This document shows positions 26,504 to 36,147 of a stretch of DNA of 64,000 nucleotides, piece after piece. Source of the DNA: Paenarthrobacter sp. AR 02 (GTDB lineage: Bacteria; Actinomycetota; Actinomycetes; Actinomycetales; Micrococcaceae); assembly GCF_021538675.1 (NCBI RefSeq), contig NZ_JAJUKH010000008.1:1-64000 (forward strand), read 5' to 3'. The notes under the pieces are model-generated. The model made no database searches, was not told where the DNA came from, and saw only the letters and a program-made list of their open reading frames with translations. Within the stretch, counting starts at the first letter, position 1. Each line of letters opens with the position of its first letter. A program made the position numbers and the translations under genes.

Positions 26504-27538
26504 ATGAGCCTCAACGAGCTACGTACGCTTGGGCGCACTGGCGCCCTGATCAGCCCCCTCACCTTGGGCACCCTGAACTTCGGCACCGGCGCCGCACCTA
26601 CGGGTCCGGCCGAGAGCATCCGCATCATCAAGGCCGCCCTTGACGCCGGCATCACCAGCGTCGACACAGCCGACATCTACTCGCAGGGAGAAGCCGAGAC
26701 AGTTGTGGGCCAAGCTATCCACAGCCGGCGCGACGACGTTTTCCTTGCCACGAAGTTCCACGGCCAAATGGGATCCAACCCTGCGCACGCCGGCAATTCC
26801 CGGCGGTGGATAGTCCGGGCTGTGGAGGACAGCCTGCGGCGCCTGAATACGGACCGCATCGACCTTTACCAGGCGCATCGGCCGGATTACAACACCGACC
26901 TCCTTGAGACAATCACCGCTCTCAACGACCTCATCCGGCAGGGCAAGATCCTGTACTACGGCACCTCCGTGTTCAGCCCGGCGCAGCTTGTTGAGGCCCA
27001 GTGGATCGCCAACACCAACCACCTGACGCCGCCGGTGGTCGACCAGGTTCCGTACTCTCTGTTGGTCCGCGCCAACGAACGCGACGTCTTCCCCATCACC
27101 CAGCAATACGGCGTCGGGGTTTTGAGTTACGGCCCGCTCGACGGCGGGTGGCTGGCCGGCGGTTACCGCGTGGGCTCCGGACAGCCGGAAAGCTCGCGAT
27201 TCTCCGCTCTCCCCGGCCGGTTCGACGTGAATGCTCCATTCAACCAGGGCAAGCTGCACGCCGCCGATGCTTTGGCCCAACTGGCGGCAAGGCATGGATT
27301 GACCCTGATCCAACTCGCTGTTGCCTTTGCACTGAACCACCCTGCCGTGACCAGTGTGATCATCGGGCCACGCACCGAGGACCACCTGACCGACTACCTC
27401 AAGGCAGCGGACGTGGTCCTGAGCGAGTCCGTTTTGGATGAAATCGACGACATCGTGGCCCCCGCCGTCAACTTCCTGGAACGCGATGCCGGCACCGTCG
27501 CGCCGCACCTCGAATACCCGGAACTACGACGCCGGTAG
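26504..27538 (+). CDS. aldo/keto reductase
   Basis: The 344-residue TIM-barrel NADPH oxidoreductase starts LRTLGRTGALISPLTLGTLN. DTADIYSQGEAE carries the catalytic Asp and Tyr, ATKFHG the Lys and QAHRPDY the His region. LVVDQVPYSLL-type and VIIGPRT segments bind NADPH. The substrate is unknown. AGGAAG precedes the ATG. A long hairpin follows the stop. Confidence 0.9.
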   Translation: MSLNELRTLGRTGALISPLTLGTLNFGTGAAPTGPAESIRIIKAALDAGITSVDTADIYSQGEAETVVGQAIHSRRDDVFLATKFHGQMGSNPAHAGNSRRWIVRAVEDSLRRLNTDRIDLYQAHRPDYNTDLLETITALNDLIRQGKILYYGTSVFSPAQLVEAQWIANTNHLTPPVVDQVPYSLLVRANERDVFPITQQYGVGVLSYGPLDGGWLAGGYRVGSGQPESSRFSALPGRFDVNAPFNQGKLHAADALAQLAARHGLTLIQLAVAFALNHPAVTSVIIGPRTEDHLTDYLKAADVVLSESVLDEIDDIVAPAVNFLERDAGTVAPHLEYPELRRR

Positions 27539-27544
27539 CCACCT

Positions 27545-27611
27545 CCCGTTGTGGGGCCCGCCCTGCAGGGTGTTGGGGTGATTTTCCCTGTTCAGCGGGC
27601 CCCGCAACGGG
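27545..27611. repeat. long intergenic hairpin, family copy A
   Basis: Arms at 27545-27561 (CCCGTTGTGGGGCCCGC) and 27595-27611 pair over 17 bases with one G-U wobble. The 33-base loop contains the palindrome CCCTGCAGGG. A related hairpin is at 55662-55724, sharing GTTGYGGGGCCYGC and GGGCCCCGCAACG. There is no U-run, so it is not a standard terminator. Confidence 0.8.
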
Positions 27612-27702
27612 CTATTGACGGAGTTCTGCCCGCGGCGTGATCCTTGTCCTAGGTGCTGCGGCACTCCGCAGCGTTTAGCTTCCAGTAGAACGCCGCCGTC
27701 CC

Positions 27703-28827
27703 ATGTCCGATCACCACGTCAAGCAAAAAGCCCCCACTTCCGAGCAGCCCACTTCAGGGCAGCCCACTTCCGGGCAGCCCACCGACGGTCCGCTGACCCA
27801 TGAAGAACTGCAGCTTTCCGGACGGAACCACTCCATGCCGTTGGAGGCCCTGCACGACGACATCACACCCGCCGGCCTTCATTACTTGCTCATCCACTTC
27901 GACATCCCCCATGTGTCCGCAGAGAACTGGCGCTTGCGGTTGGGCGGTTCTTTCCAACGCGGCCTTGAGTTGAGCCTGGATGACATCAAAGCCAGGCCCT
28001 CCGTCACCATGCCTGTCACCTTGGAGTGCGCCGGAAATGGGCGCTCGCTCCTGCAGCCGCGTCCGCTAAGCCAGCCTTGGGGCCTGGGAGCAGTGGGCAC
28101 CGCGGAGTGGACGGGAACTCCCTTGGCACCCCTGTTGGAGGAAGCGAGTTTGGCGAGTGACGCCGTCGAACTTGTCTTTACCGGTGCCGACAGCGGCATC
28201 CAAAACGGGGTCGAAGAGCCATACGCGCGCAGCCTTTGGATCGCTGAGGCGATGCATCCCGAAGTCATGCTGGTGTATGCCATGAACGGAAATCCCTTGC
28301 CGCTACAGCACGGGTATCCGTTGAGGTTGCTGGTGCCCGGCTGGTACGGCATGGCGAGCGTGAAGTGGTTGACGTCGATCGAAGCTGTGACATCGCGGTT
28401 CATGGGATTCCAGCAGGCGGTCGCGTATCACTACCTGCAGGGACCCGACGGGCCGGGCCTGCCTGTGACGCATATCCGTGTGCGCTCCCTGATGATTCCT
28501 CCCGGCATTCCCGATTTCTTCACGCGTCGCCGCGTAGTGGACGCCGGTCCAGTGATGCTGCATGGGCGAGCATGGTCCGGTCACGGCGAAGTGGAGCGGG
28601 TCGAAGTGGGGATCGACGGCGAATGGATGCCCGCGCACTTGGAACCGGCGCTGGGTGATTTTGCGTGGCGTTCGTGGTCCATGGTGTGGGTCGCGAGCCC
28701 GGGAGAGCACGTACTGCGGTGCCGGGCGATGGATGCGTCGGGTGCGCTGCAACCCACGGAACAGGTGTGGAATTACCAGGGCATCGGGAACAACATGGCG
28801 CAGCGCGTAGAGGTGACGGTGCGGTAG
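27703..28827 (+). CDS. sulfite-oxidase-type molybdopterin oxidoreductase
   Basis: The 374-residue protein has the sulfite oxidase molybdopterin domain followed by the Mo-co dimerisation domain. Cys109 in TLECAGNGR is the expected molybdenum ligand. GIPDFFTRRR and WSGHGEVERVEVGIDG mark the start of the dimerisation part. The N terminus has a tandem SGQPT repeat and no signal peptide, so it is probably cytoplasmic. The electron acceptor and substrate are unknown. The MATE gene is convergent at its end. Confidence 0.9.
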   Translation: MSDHHVKQKAPTSEQPTSGQPTSGQPTDGPLTHEELQLSGRNHSMPLEALHDDITPAGLHYLLIHFDIPHVSAENWRLRLGGSFQRGLELSLDDIKARPSVTMPVTLECAGNGRSLLQPRPLSQPWGLGAVGTAEWTGTPLAPLLEEASLASDAVELVFTGADSGIQNGVEEPYARSLWIAEAMHPEVMLVYAMNGNPLPLQHGYPLRLLVPGWYGMASVKWLTSIEAVTSRFMGFQQAVAYHYLQGPDGPGLPVTHIRVRSLMIPPGIPDFFTRRRVVDAGPVMLHGRAWSGHGEVERVEVGIDGEWMPAHLEPALGDFAWRSWSMVWVASPGEHVLRCRAMDASGALQPTEQVWNYQGIGNNMAQRVEVTVR

Positions 28828-28828
28828 T

Positions 28829-30220
28829 TCAGGACCCTCCGATGAGCCGGTACCCGAGCTGCCGGGTCCGCATGCTGTACGTCAGGGCCAGCAGAAGCGA
28901 TGCGGCAGCTGCGGACGCAACGGCCACCAGCGCCGATTCCCAGACCAGGATCCCGACGACGGCGAGCGGAATGGTTACCAGGTACGTGACGACCGTTGAT
29001 GGCACGGAAAGCCATGCAGCCCGTTGTTCCACCGTCAGGATCTCGCCGCACAGATTTTCTACGACGTAGGCGGGAACCGCGATGAGATACGCGGCAGTCA
29101 AGGTCCAGACCAGTCCGACGTCAACCTGGTCACCGCCCAAAACCTTGGCAAGGACCGGGACGGCCACTGCCACGACTGCAGCGGCGATGAAACTCGGCCA
29201 GACAACATACTTGCGCGAACGTTGCACTACGGCGTGGGCATCCTGCTGGCTGCGGCCCCGGGAGTATCCGACAAAGACGCCGACGGCGCCAAGGGTCGCT
29301 TGCGGTACCCGGCAGTAGAGGGTCCAGATTCTCGTCGCCACCGCTGCAGCGGCGACAGTGCCTACGTCCAAACGGCTGATCAGCATGAAGGGCACCACGG
29401 CTGCGGCGTAGTTATTCATCTGCCTTAGTCCGACGCCAAGGCTCGTCGTGAACATCTCCCGGGTCAATGGAAGGATCCGCTGTTGCTCAGCACCCGCGGC
29501 GCGCTCACCTCGGGATCGGGAGAAATGCCGAACGAGAATGACAAAACCGCAAGCTGCAGTCAGAACTTGGGCGATCACCGTCGCAATGGCCACCGCCATC
29601 ACCGGATTAGCTGCCATTACTTTCAGCGGGCCATAAACCAGAGCGGCGTTGAAGGCCGCGTTCAGCACAAACACTGTGGCGATGAGAAGTATTGAAGCCC
29701 GCTGGCGTCCCACGACGCGGAGGGTGATCGAGACGGCTGCCAGGGCCAACGTAAACGGAATGCCAATCATTCGCACCGTCAAGTAGTCGGTTGCAATGCC
29801 AGCCACAGCGGGCTCAGACCCGACAACATCGAATATCAGCGGAACAATCCGGCTGACCAGCAGACCGGCAGCAGTCCAAACGGCAGCAACCAGAAGCAGG
29901 GCCGCAAACAATTTGGGCAATAGCTCGCTGGCCTCGTTCCGTCCCTCGGCACGAGCCAATTTCACTGCAAAGACGTCAATGATGCCCGCAAAGAAGGCCA
30001 TAAACAGTGCGGTAACCAGATCGCCCAGGCCGATGCCGGCCACCATGAGCGCCCCAAACGGTGCCACGAAGGCGAGGTCAATGGCCCCATTTCCCGCGCT
30101 CAGGAGATCGACTGCGAACATGGTCCCAGCCAAGGAGGCGAACGTCCGCTGCGAAAGGACGGTGTGGGAGGCCGCGCCCGACGCCGCCGTATCCTCCGTT
30201 GAATTGACCTGTTGTGACAT
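28829..30220 (-). CDS. MATE-family efflux transporter
   Basis: The 463-residue protein has twelve hydrophobic segments in two halves typical of MatE exporters. LSAGNGAIDLAFVAPFGALM and LGVGLRQMNNYAAAVVPFML are the starts of the two repeats. MATE proteins export drugs or metabolites with Na+ or H+. The upstream region is AT-rich and contains the operator-like palindrome GTACTGATCAGTAC at 30332-30345. Confidence 0.8.
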   Translation of the reverse strand: MSQQVNSTEDTAASGAASHTVLSQRTFASLAGTMFAVDLLSAGNGAIDLAFVAPFGALMVAGIGLGDLVTALFMAFFAGIIDVFAVKLARAEGRNEASELLPKLFAALLLVAAVWTAAGLLVSRIVPLIFDVVGSEPAVAGIATDYLTVRMIGIPFTLALAAVSITLRVVGRQRASILLIATVFVLNAAFNAALVYGPLKVMAANPVMAVAIATVIAQVLTAACGFVILVRHFSRSRGERAAGAEQQRILPLTREMFTTSLGVGLRQMNNYAAAVVPFMLISRLDVGTVAAAAVATRIWTLYCRVPQATLGAVGVFVGYSRGRSQQDAHAVVQRSRKYVVWPSFIAAAVVAVAVPVLAKVLGGDQVDVGLVWTLTAAYLIAVPAYVVENLCGEILTVEQRAAWLSVPSTVVTYLVTIPLAVVGILVWESALVAVASAAAASLLLALTYSMRTRQLGYRLIGGS

Positions 30221-30331
30221 CAGCTCAGCTTGCTGCCGACTGCTGCCGCACTGAAGAAAGCAGGGAAATTCTCATAGCTCTTGTCAATTACTTATTCCGT
30301 TCGATCAAAGACTATTGACCTCCAGCTATAT

Positions 30332-30345
30332 GTACTGATCAGTAC
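30332..30345. promoter_or_regulatory. perfect palindrome, TetR-type operator candidate
   Basis: GTACTGATCAGTAC is a perfect 14-bp palindrome 112 bases upstream of the MATE gene, of the kind bound by TetR-family regulators. No TetR gene is adjacent. The 12-mer TCCAGCTATATG occurs twice nearby (30321-30332 and 30471-30482). Apart from these the 30221-30584 gap shows no gene. Confidence 0.5.
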
Positions 30346-30584
30346 GGGAAACACGCTAACACACGGGTTGAGCCAAAACCGGTGATCCTGCGGGATTGCA
30401 TATTAAGCGTCGCGGCAATATCTCCTTGCATTGGAATTTGGCGCCGAGCCCTTCCATGCAGGATTCATTGTCCAGCTATATGAGTTATTGAATTGCTGCA
30501 AGTCATATCGATCGTGGGCCCATGTAGGCCCCCAGGACGCTTGTCCGCCGTGCACAGATCCCTGTCATCGGGGACAATTCATGG

Positions 30585-30962
30585 ATGAGCATCCCGTCGT
30601 CATCCCCAGCGAACGTCCGCGTCGACGCCTGGCTATGGGCGATCCGCGCCTACAAGACCCGGTCCGCCGCTACTGCCGCCTGCCGCGCCGGGCACATCCG
30701 GATCAACGGAAACCCGGTAAAAGCTTCGCAAAGCGTGATCATCGGCGACACCATCCGCGTGCGTGAATCCGGATGGGAACGGATCCTTGAGGTGCGGCGG
30801 CTCATCGCCAAGCGTGTCGGAGCCGAAGCTGCCTCGCACTGCTTCACAGACCACACGCCCCCTCGGCCGGTGGCCCCCAAGCTCGGACTGCCCCAGCGCG
30901 ATCGCGGCGCTGGCCGGCCCACGAAGAAGGACCGCCGGGACATGGAGAAGCTGCGGGGATAG
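30585..30962 (+). CDS. S4-domain RNA-binding protein (Hsp15-like)
   Basis: The 125-residue protein has an N-terminal S4 domain: VRVDAWLWAIRAYKTRSAAT, then ACRAGHIRINGNPVKASQSV. A basic tail ends GRPTKKDRRDMEKL. This fits the Hsp15/YrfH group, which binds stalled 50S-peptidyl-tRNA complexes. An upstream ATG in another frame (30581) is not used. GGGGAC lies 15 bases upstream. Confidence 0.88.
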   Translation: MSIPSSSPANVRVDAWLWAIRAYKTRSAATAACRAGHIRINGNPVKASQSVIIGDTIRVRESGWERILEVRRLIAKRVGAEAASHCFTDHTPPRPVAPKLGLPQRDRGAGRPTKKDRRDMEKLRG

Positions 30963-31067
30963 CTCTTGTGGCGGTTTTCCACAGGCCGCATTTTCTGACA
31001 TGAAACCTTCACCTGCCCCGGCCTAGACTGACCGGCACACCGCCGAACAGCTGCTGGGGAGCCTGTC

Positions 31068-32676
<1,609 letters not shown>

Positions 32677-32791
32677 CAGGACAGCACTACGGACTGGGCG
32701 GGCACCCGATGCCGTCACGCCCAAAATCTTCAACTCCCGATCAGCCCATAGACCGCCCATGCCAATTAATCCCTAGGGAGAAGTACCTGCG

Positions 32792-32992
32792 ATGAAACGA
32801 CAATTCGTTGCCCGGTTTTCAGCCTCTGCCCGCGTGAAGTCGGCCATTGTGGCATTGGCAAGTGTGCTTCTTTTGAGCGCATGCCGGGACTGTGTCCCGC
32901 CGTCGGCGTCGGAGCCTGCCGACGGGGCCTCGTCCAACGTTTGCGTCCGGCCCTCCAGGGACGACACCGGATTTCATCGCTTTGGCCGATGA
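32792..32992 (+). pseudogene. short lipoprotein, probably truncated
   Basis: The 66-codon frame starts with a clear lipoprotein signal (VKSAIVALASVLLLSAC) behind AGGGAG. The mature part is only 36 residues and ends abruptly (DDTGFHRFGR). It may be the 5' remnant of a third surface lipoprotein next to the 31068/31720 pair; a small functional lipoprotein cannot be excluded. Confidence 0.5.
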
Positions 32993-32996
32993 AAGG

Positions 32997-33458
32997 TCAG
33001 GAGAACCAGGTACCGGGAGGGCCCATGAAGAGCAGGAAGCTAAAGACCACTCCCACGGCCACGAGCGTCACCAGCACAGCGAGGATCGGATTCCTCAATA
33101 CCCAAGCCTGGGTCTTTTCCAAACCACCGCGCGGGTCCTCTCCCCCAGCGACCAAACGCCAGCCTCCGGCAAGGAGACCGCGACGGTCCAGCGACTTCTC
33201 CATGGGGACAGTGGCATAAGGAATGACTGCCGAGAGGATCGCAAGCAGGCCAGTGCGTGTGGACCATTTTTGGTTGATCCAGGTGAAGGCAGCCGTGGCG
33301 GCATAGCAAAGGAACACGAATCCATGGATGCCGCCAGCGATGCTCACGCCCACGTCCGTGGTGCGGGTGACGTACTTAAGGAAGAGCCCAATCAGCAACA
33401 GCGTCCACGTTACGGCCTCGGCAAAGGCGACGGTACGAAACAGGGTGCGCGGCTGCAT
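32997..33458 (-). CDS. DUF3817 membrane protein
   Basis: The 153-residue protein begins LFRTVAFAEAVTWTLLLIGL and contains GGIHGFVFLCYAATAAFTW, which is typical of DUF3817. A C-terminal helix (NPILAVLVTLVAVGVVFSFL) follows a loop. The function is unknown. TGAGGAC precedes the ATG at 33458. Upstream, TTCTAC-N5-GTAGAA (33495-33511) is a short inverted repeat that might be an operator. Confidence 0.85.
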   Translation of the reverse strand: MQPRTLFRTVAFAEAVTWTLLLIGLFLKYVTRTTDVGVSIAGGIHGFVFLCYAATAAFTWINQKWSTRTGLLAILSAVIPYATVPMEKSLDRRGLLAGGWRLVAGGEDPRGGLEKTQAWVLRNPILAVLVTLVAVGVVFSFLLFMGPPGTWFS

Positions 33459-33540
33459 GGGAGTCCTCAGGTAGAAAACGGGAGACGCATAATATTCTAC
33501 GGGCTGTAGAACTTCCCGTGCGTCAACTCCCAACAACAAT

Positions 33541-34149
33541 TCATTGTGCCGAGGGCAGCGCCTCCCTGTTCCGGATCCGGGAATCACCAAACCCGATGGC
33601 CACGGGCGCGATTTCAATAGGGTCTTCGTGCCGGGATTTTGCTTTACCGATGGCGATATGGGGCAGCCACCGCGGGGATCTGTAGCCAAGGGCCGGTGAG
33701 CCCAAGATGAAATCGTCGATATTGTCGAGCCCAAGATCGTCCAGAAGAACGTGGAGCCCCTGAACCAAGAGGGCCTGGTAGTCGTGGACCTCTTGGGGAA
33801 CGTCCACCTCAAGGCCCATCAACCGCCCACCGCCCAGTGGAACTAACCGGCTGGACTTGCCCAGGAATCCTTCCAGAACCGGCAGCTCGGTCAGCCAGCT
33901 CACAATTTCGGGAAGAACGTACTCCGGCGTCGAGCGCCCTTTGGTCCACGACTCGATGTCCGCCAGAAGGTGGTTCAGAATCCCGACGTGCAGGAGTGTC
34001 ATATGGAGTCCCGACGGTTTACGGAGCGAGTCGACGTAGCGTCCGAGTCCCCCGTAGTCGGCAAGGCCGGCGCCGAGGCTGAGAACCGGCACCTCTACGG
34101 TGATGCGAAGCCCTTCCGGTTTGCCACGAGCGGGGTCACTGGCCGTCAT
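33541..34149 (-). CDS. 2'-5' RNA ligase-like (2H phosphoesterase) protein
   Basis: The 202-residue protein contains HMT in SGLHMTLLH and HIA in WLPHIAIGK. These correspond to the paired HxT/S motifs of 2H phosphoesterases, with Ala replacing the second Thr/Ser. LVQGLHVLLDDLGLD fits the fold. The substrate is unknown and the odd second motif makes activity uncertain. A -10-like CATAAT (34162-34157) ends seven bases before the ATG, so it is probably leaderless. Confidence 0.65.
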   Translation of the reverse strand: MTASDPARGKPEGLRITVEVPVLSLGAGLADYGGLGRYVDSLRKPSGLHMTLLHVGILNHLLADIESWTKGRSTPEYVLPEIVSWLTELPVLEGFLGKSSRLVPLGGGRLMGLEVDVPQEVHDYQALLVQGLHVLLDDLGLDNIDDFILGSPALGYRSPRWLPHIAIGKAKSRHEDPIEIAPVAIGFGDSRIRNREALPSAQ

Positions 34150-34228
34150 GGATCACATTATGCGCCGGATCCAAGGCGCGCGGGAGGTCGACAACGCCAG
34201 CCGACCGTCCGCCGTCGAACGTTAACCC

Positions 34229-34735
34229 CTATTTCCGGGCACGCGCCTGGACAAGGTTGGCAAACGGAAGCCGGCCAAAAGTGGCCACAAAATCAGCGTG
34301 ATAGGCGGCTTCGGCCGCGTTGACCTCGGACGCGGGGAGTTCCTTCCAGGCGATCACCAGGTCGAGGGCGTCCCGCAACTGCCAGATGAGTCGGGCATCC
34401 CACACGACGGTCGGACGCCCACGGCCGTAGTCCATGAACTCCTGGATCTGTTTGCGAAGCCCTCGGTTGCCCTGGCTGCCGGCGCTGGCTTTGCCCACGT
34501 AGAGCACGGAAGCTTCCGGGAGCCACTCGGCTTCCAGCGCTTCCCGTTTGAGGGAGGGGTCCTTCTTCTTGAATGTCCCTGCAGTGCTCTTGCTAAGGAA
34601 TGCAGGCTCAAAATCCGCTGGGCGGAGCACCACAACGATGCCGGGTCCCTGGGGAATCCGCATGGGATCGAGTTCGTCGAGCGGCCTGAACCCGGTGAAG
34701 CCATCGGCGGTGAGGGACTTTTTGGTGAAGAGCAT
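34229..34735 (-). CDS. GIY-YIG-like nuclease-fold protein
   Basis: The 168-residue protein has VLYVGKASAGSQGNRGLRKQ, like the second half of a GIY-YIG core (YVG plus downstream Arg), then RLIWQLRDA and LPASEVNAAEAAYHADF with the expected Glu. The first GIY strand would be VVVLR or a diverged equivalent. The start ATG at 34735 is preferred over a TTG at 34750. Nuclease activity is not shown by the sequence. Confidence 0.55.
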   Translation of the reverse strand: MLFTKKSLTADGFTGFRPLDELDPMRIPQGPGIVVVLRPADFEPAFLSKSTAGTFKKKDPSLKREALEAEWLPEASVLYVGKASAGSQGNRGLRKQIQEFMDYGRGRPTVVWDARLIWQLRDALDLVIAWKELPASEVNAAEAAYHADFVATFGRLPFANLVQARARK

Positions 34736-34938
34736 GGTCCATTGTGACAAGCAGGGGTCACAATATCTCCGCAGGCCATGCTAAACCGGCGGATGGCGAG
34801 TTGTAGCTTAAAGTGATCTCGGCTGCTGAGCAGCCAACTCATCACTTCATTCGCATAATTGGGGGACTATTTGCGCGCCCAACCCAGGCTGCCCCACAGC
34901 CATCATCCATTGCACCTCCCCTTGGGAGGCCCGACATC

Positions 34939-36048
34939 ATGCGGAAACTAATTATTGGAGCAACAGCCGCTGTAGCCGTCGTTACCGGCTCGCTGATTGC
35001 TGCGGCCGCTGCGAACGCCGACTCTGGCACTGTCGTCAGGGTAGTTGACGGGGACACGGTGGTGGTTTCCATCAACAACAACGATCAGACGATCCGGCTG
35101 CTGAATATCAACACGCCGGAGACCAAGGACCCGAACAAACCCACCGAATGCCTGGGCCCAGAAGCCTCGAAGCATCTGGAGGAGGTACTTCCGGTGGGCA
35201 GCAAAGTCCGGTTGGAGTTCGACGTCGAACGCCATGACAAATACGGACGCACCTTGGCCGGTGTCTTCAATGCCAAGAATCAGCTGGTCAACGCCGAGAT
35301 CGCCCGTCGCGGCCTTGGAGTTCCGATGGTCGTAGGCGAAAACCGTAAGTTCCTGCCGCCGGTCGAAGCTGCCTTTGAGGAAGCGCGTACTGCCAAGTCC
35401 GGGCTCTTCGCAGAGGACATCGAGTGCACCCTCCCTGCGCAACTGGCAGCTGCCAACGAAGCACTGACAGCGGCCCAAAGTGCGGCGCCAGCAACGACGT
35501 CGGCCGGAGCGGGAGCATCCGCTACTGGACTGGCAACTGCGATTCTTGCCGCCAAATCAGCCAAGGACTTGCTGTCCGCGGCGAGGGACACAGAAAACTC
35601 GATCCTCTGGGCCGCCTACTCTGCGAGCGAATCAGCCACAAAGTTGACCGCCCTGACGGCTGTAATAACCAAGGCTGAGTCTGCGCACAACCAGCTCAAG
35701 GATCAGGAAAAGACACTCGCAGCGGCCGAGAAGAAGGCCGAAGAGGAACGGATGGCCGCTGCCGCGCGAGCGGAGGCAGAACGAAAGGCCGCCGCGGAAG
35801 CAGAGGCAGCAGCAAAGAAGGCTGCCGATGAGGCCGCCGCAGCAGAACAGGCGCGGGCAGCCGCAGCAGCTGCCGAGGCAGAGCGGATACGCAACCTCCC
35901 GGCACCCTATGTGCCTCCTGCCCAGCAGTACGTTCCGCCAGCCCAAAACTACGTGCCGGCGGCTCCACCGGCCCAATCGAATCCCTACCCGGGATACACG
36001 GGACCACGCTGCTACGCTCCCGGCGGCAAGTCTTGGCGTCCCTGCTGA
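34939..36048 (+). CDS. secreted thermonuclease-like protein
   Basis: The 369-residue protein has a signal peptide (1-27), a staphylococcal-nuclease-like domain (29-150), an Ala/Glu/Lys-rich coiled coil (about 230-315) and a Pro/Tyr tail with VPPAQ repeats ending CYAPGGKSWRPC. Active-site residues Arg53, Glu61 and Arg104 align with SNase Arg35, Glu43 and Arg87. The position of the calcium ligand Asp40 is Asn58 (LNINTPET), an unusual change. GGGAGG fixes the ATG. Confidence 0.85.
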   Translation: MRKLIIGATAAVAVVTGSLIAAAAANADSGTVVRVVDGDTVVVSINNNDQTIRLLNINTPETKDPNKPTECLGPEASKHLEEVLPVGSKVRLEFDVERHDKYGRTLAGVFNAKNQLVNAEIARRGLGVPMVVGENRKFLPPVEAAFEEARTAKSGLFAEDIECTLPAQLAAANEALTAAQSAAPATTSAGAGASATGLATAILAAKSAKDLLSAARDTENSILWAAYSASESATKLTALTAVITKAESAHNQLKDQEKTLAAAEKKAEEERMAAAARAEAERKAAAEAEAAAKKAADEAAAAEQARAAAAAAEAERIRNLPAPYVPPAQQYVPPAQNYVPAAPPAQSNPYPGYTGPRCYAPGGKSWRPC

Positions 36049-36062
36049 CAAACCCGTAAGCC

Positions 36063-36098
36063 AGGCCTGGCACCGCCCGATCCGGCGGTGCCAGGCCT
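36063..36098 (+). terminator. hairpin terminator after nuclease gene
   Basis: A perfect 15-bp stem (36063-36077 with 36084-36098), 6-base loop, lies 15 bases after the nuclease stop and insulates it from hsdM. The U-run is short (TTC). Confidence 0.8.
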
Positions 36099-36134
36099 TC
36101 GCTGTCGTCGGGCTCAGCGCCTCAGAAAACGCAC

Positions 36135-36140
36135 TAAACT
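36135..36140 (+). promoter_or_regulatory. -10 of leaderless hsdM promoter
   Basis: TAAACT ends seven bases before the GTG of hsdM and no ribosome binding site is present. This suggests transcription starts at or next to the start codon. The -35 is not clear. Confidence 0.45.
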
Positions 36141-36147
36141 CGCATGA

